64,000 bases of DNA from Bog-473 sp963850095 (GTDB lineage Bacteria > Actinomycetota > Acidimicrobiia > Acidimicrobiales > RAAP-2): NCBI GenBank assembly GCA_963850095.1, contig CAWKJX010000004.1, forward strand, positions 726,805 through 790,804, read 5' to 3'. Position 1 is the stretch's first letter; each line of letters opens with the position of its first letter. This document shows, piece by piece, positions 61,308-64,000 of the stretch. The position numbers were made by a program, and so were the translations under genes. The notes below the pieces were generated by a model. That model had not been told where the DNA came from. It did no database searches and was given only the letters and a program-made list of their open reading frames with translations.

Positions 61308-62164
61308 CGGTCGATGTCCCGGTGGAAGACGGACGCCGACGCCCCGTGCGTGCCCAGCCGTGCCGCCAGCGACTCCGCCAGGACGACCGAGCGGTGCCGG
61401 CCCCCCGTGCAGCCCATGGCAATGGTCAGGTACGACTTGCCCTCGCGGGCGAAGGCCGGGAGGATGCTGACCAGCAGGTCGTCCACCTTCTCGAGGAAGT
61501 CCACGGACTCGGGCTGGCCGAGCACGTATTCGCGCACCGGGTCGTCGAGCCCGCTGTAGGGCCTCAGCTACTCCACCCAGTACGGGTTGGGCAGGAAGCG
61601 GCAGTCGAAGACCAGGTCGACGTCGAGCGGGATGCCGTGCTTGTAGCCGAAGGAGATCACCGACGTCTGCATGTGCGGTGCCTCGTCGTCGCCGAAGGAC
61701 TCGAGGATGCGCATGCGGAGCTGGTTCGAGTTCAGGTCCCCGGTTTCGATGATGAGGTCGGCCCGCTCGCGCAGCGGCGCCAGTAGGCGGCGTTCGTCGG
61801 CGATGGACTCCTCCACGCCGCGCGCCGCCAGTGGGTGCCGTCGCCGTGTGCCCTCGTAGCGGCGCACCAGCACCTCGTCGGTGGCGTCGAGGAAGACCAC
61901 CCGCACGGCCGCCGGGTGCCGCGCAGCTCGTCGAGCAGTCGGCCAGGGCGTCGAAGTACTCGGGCCCGGTGTTGCTGCCGCCCCGCCCAATACCAGGGCG
62001 ACCCGCTCGATGCCCGACCGGGGCCGATCGGCCATTTCGACCATCTTCAGGATCAGCTCCGCCGGCAGGTTGTCGATGACGAACCAGCCCACGTCCTCCA
62101 GCGCCGCGGCCGCGGTGGAGCGTCCCGCTCCCGACATCCCCGTCACCACCACGAACTCGCTCAT
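61304..62164 (-). CDS. rapZ: RapZ/YvcJ nucleotide-binding protein, with frameshifts and an in-frame TAG
   Basis: A protein of about 287 residues. The Walker A motif is VVTGMSGAGRSTAAAALED; FVIDNLPAELILKMVEM follows; two compensating frame changes near 61985 and 61930 surround the segment GRGGSNTGPEYFDALA. The C-terminal domain has TSVISFGYKHGIPLDVDLVFDCRFLPNPYWVE, then an in-frame TAG at 61570-61568 where homologues have a Glu or Pro codon, then LRPYSGLDDPVREYVLGQP and IAMGCTGGRHRSV. ATG 62164 overlaps the uvrC stop. Confidence 0.88.
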
Positions 62165-64000
62165 CGTCCTCCAGCCTTGCGCACTCCCTCGTAGACCGCG
62201 GACCGACCTTGTCCGGCAGCCAGGACAGGGCCTGCAGCTGCTCCAGTGTGGCCCCCCGCACGGCGTTGACCCCGCCCAGCTCCTTGACGAGGCGCGCCTT
62301 GCGGGTCGGGCCCAGCCCGGCGATGTCGTCGGGCAGGCTCTTGGTCATCCGCTTTCCCCGCCGCTCCCGGTGGAACGTAATGGCGAAGCGGTGGGCCTCG
62401 TCACGGATGCGCTGCAGCAGGTAGAGGGCATCGGAGCCCCGGCGGAGGCGGATCGGATCGGGCTGCCCGGGCCGGTAGACGTCCTCGAACTGCTTGGCCA
62501 GCGCCGCCAGCTCTATCTCCCCCTCGAGCCCCAGGGACCGCACCACACGCTCGGCCACGTGCAGCTGGCCCTTGCCGCCGTCGACCAGCAGGAGGTTGGG
62601 GCGGTAGGCGAACCGCTTGGGCCGCTCCCCCACCGGGACCTCGGCCACGGCCGCCAGCCGCCCAATCGCCGGGTCAGGACCTCTTCCTCAGCCGCGTAGT
62701 CGTCATTTCCGGCACCGACTTGACCTTGAAGCGCCGGTAGTCCGAGCGCTTGGCCAATCCGTCCTCGACCACCACCATGGAGCCCACGTAGTCGGTGCCC
62801 TGCAGGTGGCTCATGTCGTAGCACTCAATGCGCAACGGCGCCTGGTGCAGGCCGAGCGCCACCTGCAGCTCGGTCAGCGCCTTCGAACGGGCGTTGTCGT
62901 CCAAGCCCGGCGCAGCCGGTGCCGGGCCAGGTCCTCGCCGGCCGAGCGCGTCACCGTCTCCTGCAGGGCGCTGTCCCCCCGCAGCGGGACGGCGATGTCG
63001 ACCGGCCCCTGGCGCACGCTGCGCAGCCAGATCTCCAGCAGTTCCTTGTCCGCCGGTTCCTCGGGCACCAGCACCCGGCGGGGCACCTCGGTCCCCTCGG
63101 CGCCGTAGACCTGCGACACGACGGTCGACATGAACTCGGGGCCCGAGAGGTCCTCCACCTTCTCGGCCACGAAGCCCCGGTGTCCGACCACCCGTCCCCG
63201 GCGCACGTGGAAGATCTGCACGGACGCCTCCAGCGGGTCCTCGCCAGCCCGACGACGTCGAAGTCCTCGGACCGGTCCGACACCATCTGCTGGGTGTCCG
63301 CGGCCTTGCGCACCGCCGTGATGCGGTCGCGTAGCCGGGCGGCCCGCTCGAACTGGAGGGCCTCGGACGCGTCGAGCATCTCGGCCTCCAGGCTGGCCAG
63401 CACCGGCTCGGTGTCACCTGAGAGGAAGCGCATCAGGTCCTCGACGTAGCCGTTGTACGCCTCGTGGTCGACGGCGCCGACACAGGGTCCCGAGCAGCGC
63501 TCAATGTCGTAGAGCAGGCAGGGGCGGCCCAGGCGCTCGTGGCGCGTGCGGTCTCGGTGTCCGAGCACGTGCGCACGGGGAAGCTGCGCAGGAGGAGGTC
63601 GAGCGTCTGGCGGATGGCGTAGGCGTGCCCGTAGGGCCCGAAGTAGCGCACCCCCTTGCGTTTGCGCCCGCGGACCACGGCCGGGCGCGGCCACTCCTCG
63701 TTCAGGGTGACCGCCAGCCACGGAGAGCTCTTGTCGTCCTTGAGCCGGACGTTGTAGCGGGGCAGGTGGGCCTGGATCAGCGAGTGCTCGAGGATGAGCG
63801 CGTCCACCTCGCTGTCCACCACCACCCACTCCACGTGGTCGGCCTGGGCCACCATCTGCGCCGTGCGGGGCAGCAGTTTGGCCGAGTCCTGCCAGTAATT
63901 GGGCAGGCGGTGGCGCAGGGACTTGGCCTTGCCCACGCACAGCATGTGGCCCTTTGGCGTCGTAGAACTGGTACGAGCCCGGTGCGTCGGGGATCGAGCC
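62161..64000 (-). CDS. uvrC: UvrC excinuclease subunit, 5' end outside window, many frameshifts
   Basis: The nuclease subunit of UvrABC nucleotide-excision repair. In order: the GIY-YIG part (PDAPGSYQFYDAKG, CVGKAKSLRHRLPNYW), ARHERLGRPCLLYDIERCSGPC with the Cys pair, the UVR motif (VLASLEAEMLDASEALQFERAARLRDRI), the RNase-H-like endonuclease domain (IECYDMSHLQGTDYVGSMVV, NLLLVDGGKGQLHVAERVV, FAITFHRERRGKRM) and the helix-hairpin-helix (IAGLGPTRKARLVKELGG). Frame changes fall near 63950, 63550, 63245, 62910, 62715, 62660 and 62205. All domains are complete once the frames are joined. Confidence 0.93.

Noticed and set aside
1..64000. CRISPR arrays and rRNA genes
   Set aside because: No regularly spaced short repeats and no rRNA-like sequence were seen anywhere in the window.

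Overview
This window is high-GC DNA that most resembles a member of the class Acidimicrobiia (Actinomycetota). Four things point there: the actinobacterial gene order uvrC-rapZ-yvcK-gap-pgk-tpiA-secG at the right end, a secreted protein carrying GYWLVGSDGGIFSFGD-type repeats (known to be common in Acidimicrobiia), a mycothiol-enzyme-type protein, and a Ku gene with a lysine-rich tail. The species is not determined.

Layout. 1-7.9 kb is a conserved backbone: a phasin-like gene, a HAD phosphatase, a CBS-domain protein, a three-gene branched-chain/pyruvate-type 2-oxoacid dehydrogenase operon (E1a-E1b-E2, minus strand) and Ku. 7.9-16.3 kb holds envelope genes: an O-antigen-ligase-type membrane protein, a large Ig-like/repeat exoprotein, a YceI protein and a DD-carboxypeptidase-like protein without the catalytic SxxK. 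16.4-32 kb is metabolic and regulatory: a cyclic-nucleotide-binding-domain/cytochrome P450 fusion, a PhyH dioxygenase, a carboxymuconolactone-decarboxylase-like protein, an isocitrate-lyase-family enzyme, a GlcG/HbpS protein, an MFS transporter, and a DeoR regulator divergent from a HAD hydrolase. 32-39.4 kb holds secreted or membrane proteins of unknown function and an ECF-type sigma factor with a co-transcribed membrane protein.

39.4-55.2 kb is accessory DNA stacked on the 3' end of a tRNA-Leu(GAG) gene (55129-55212, minus strand). Three copies of a core beginning GTGTCGGAGGG lie at 39871, 45563 and 55128, each just after or overlapping the 3' end of a serine-recombinase gene or remnant. 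I read this as serial insertion, oldest at the left and newest next to the tRNA. Cargo includes three toxin-antitoxin-like pairs (DUF4160/DUF2442, a GNAT toxin with a DUF1778 antitoxin, and an uncharacterised pair behind a palindrome), a Rep-like protein, an intact IS with target duplication, and a two-tyrosine-recombinase plus HTH cassette.

55.3-64 kb is the central-carbon and cell-envelope backbone on the minus strand: an oligopeptide-binding lipoprotein, SecG, triosephosphate isomerase, phosphoglycerate kinase, GAPDH, YvcK, RapZ and UvrC (cut by the window edge). WhiA, usually between yvcK and gap in actinobacteria, is absent there.

Caution for every entry: many genes that should be intact (uvrC, rapZ, gap, pgk, E2) are split by single-base shifts while neighbours are clean. 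Uncorrected sequencing indels are the simplest explanation, so 'frameshifted' should not be read as 'dead' without read-level checking.
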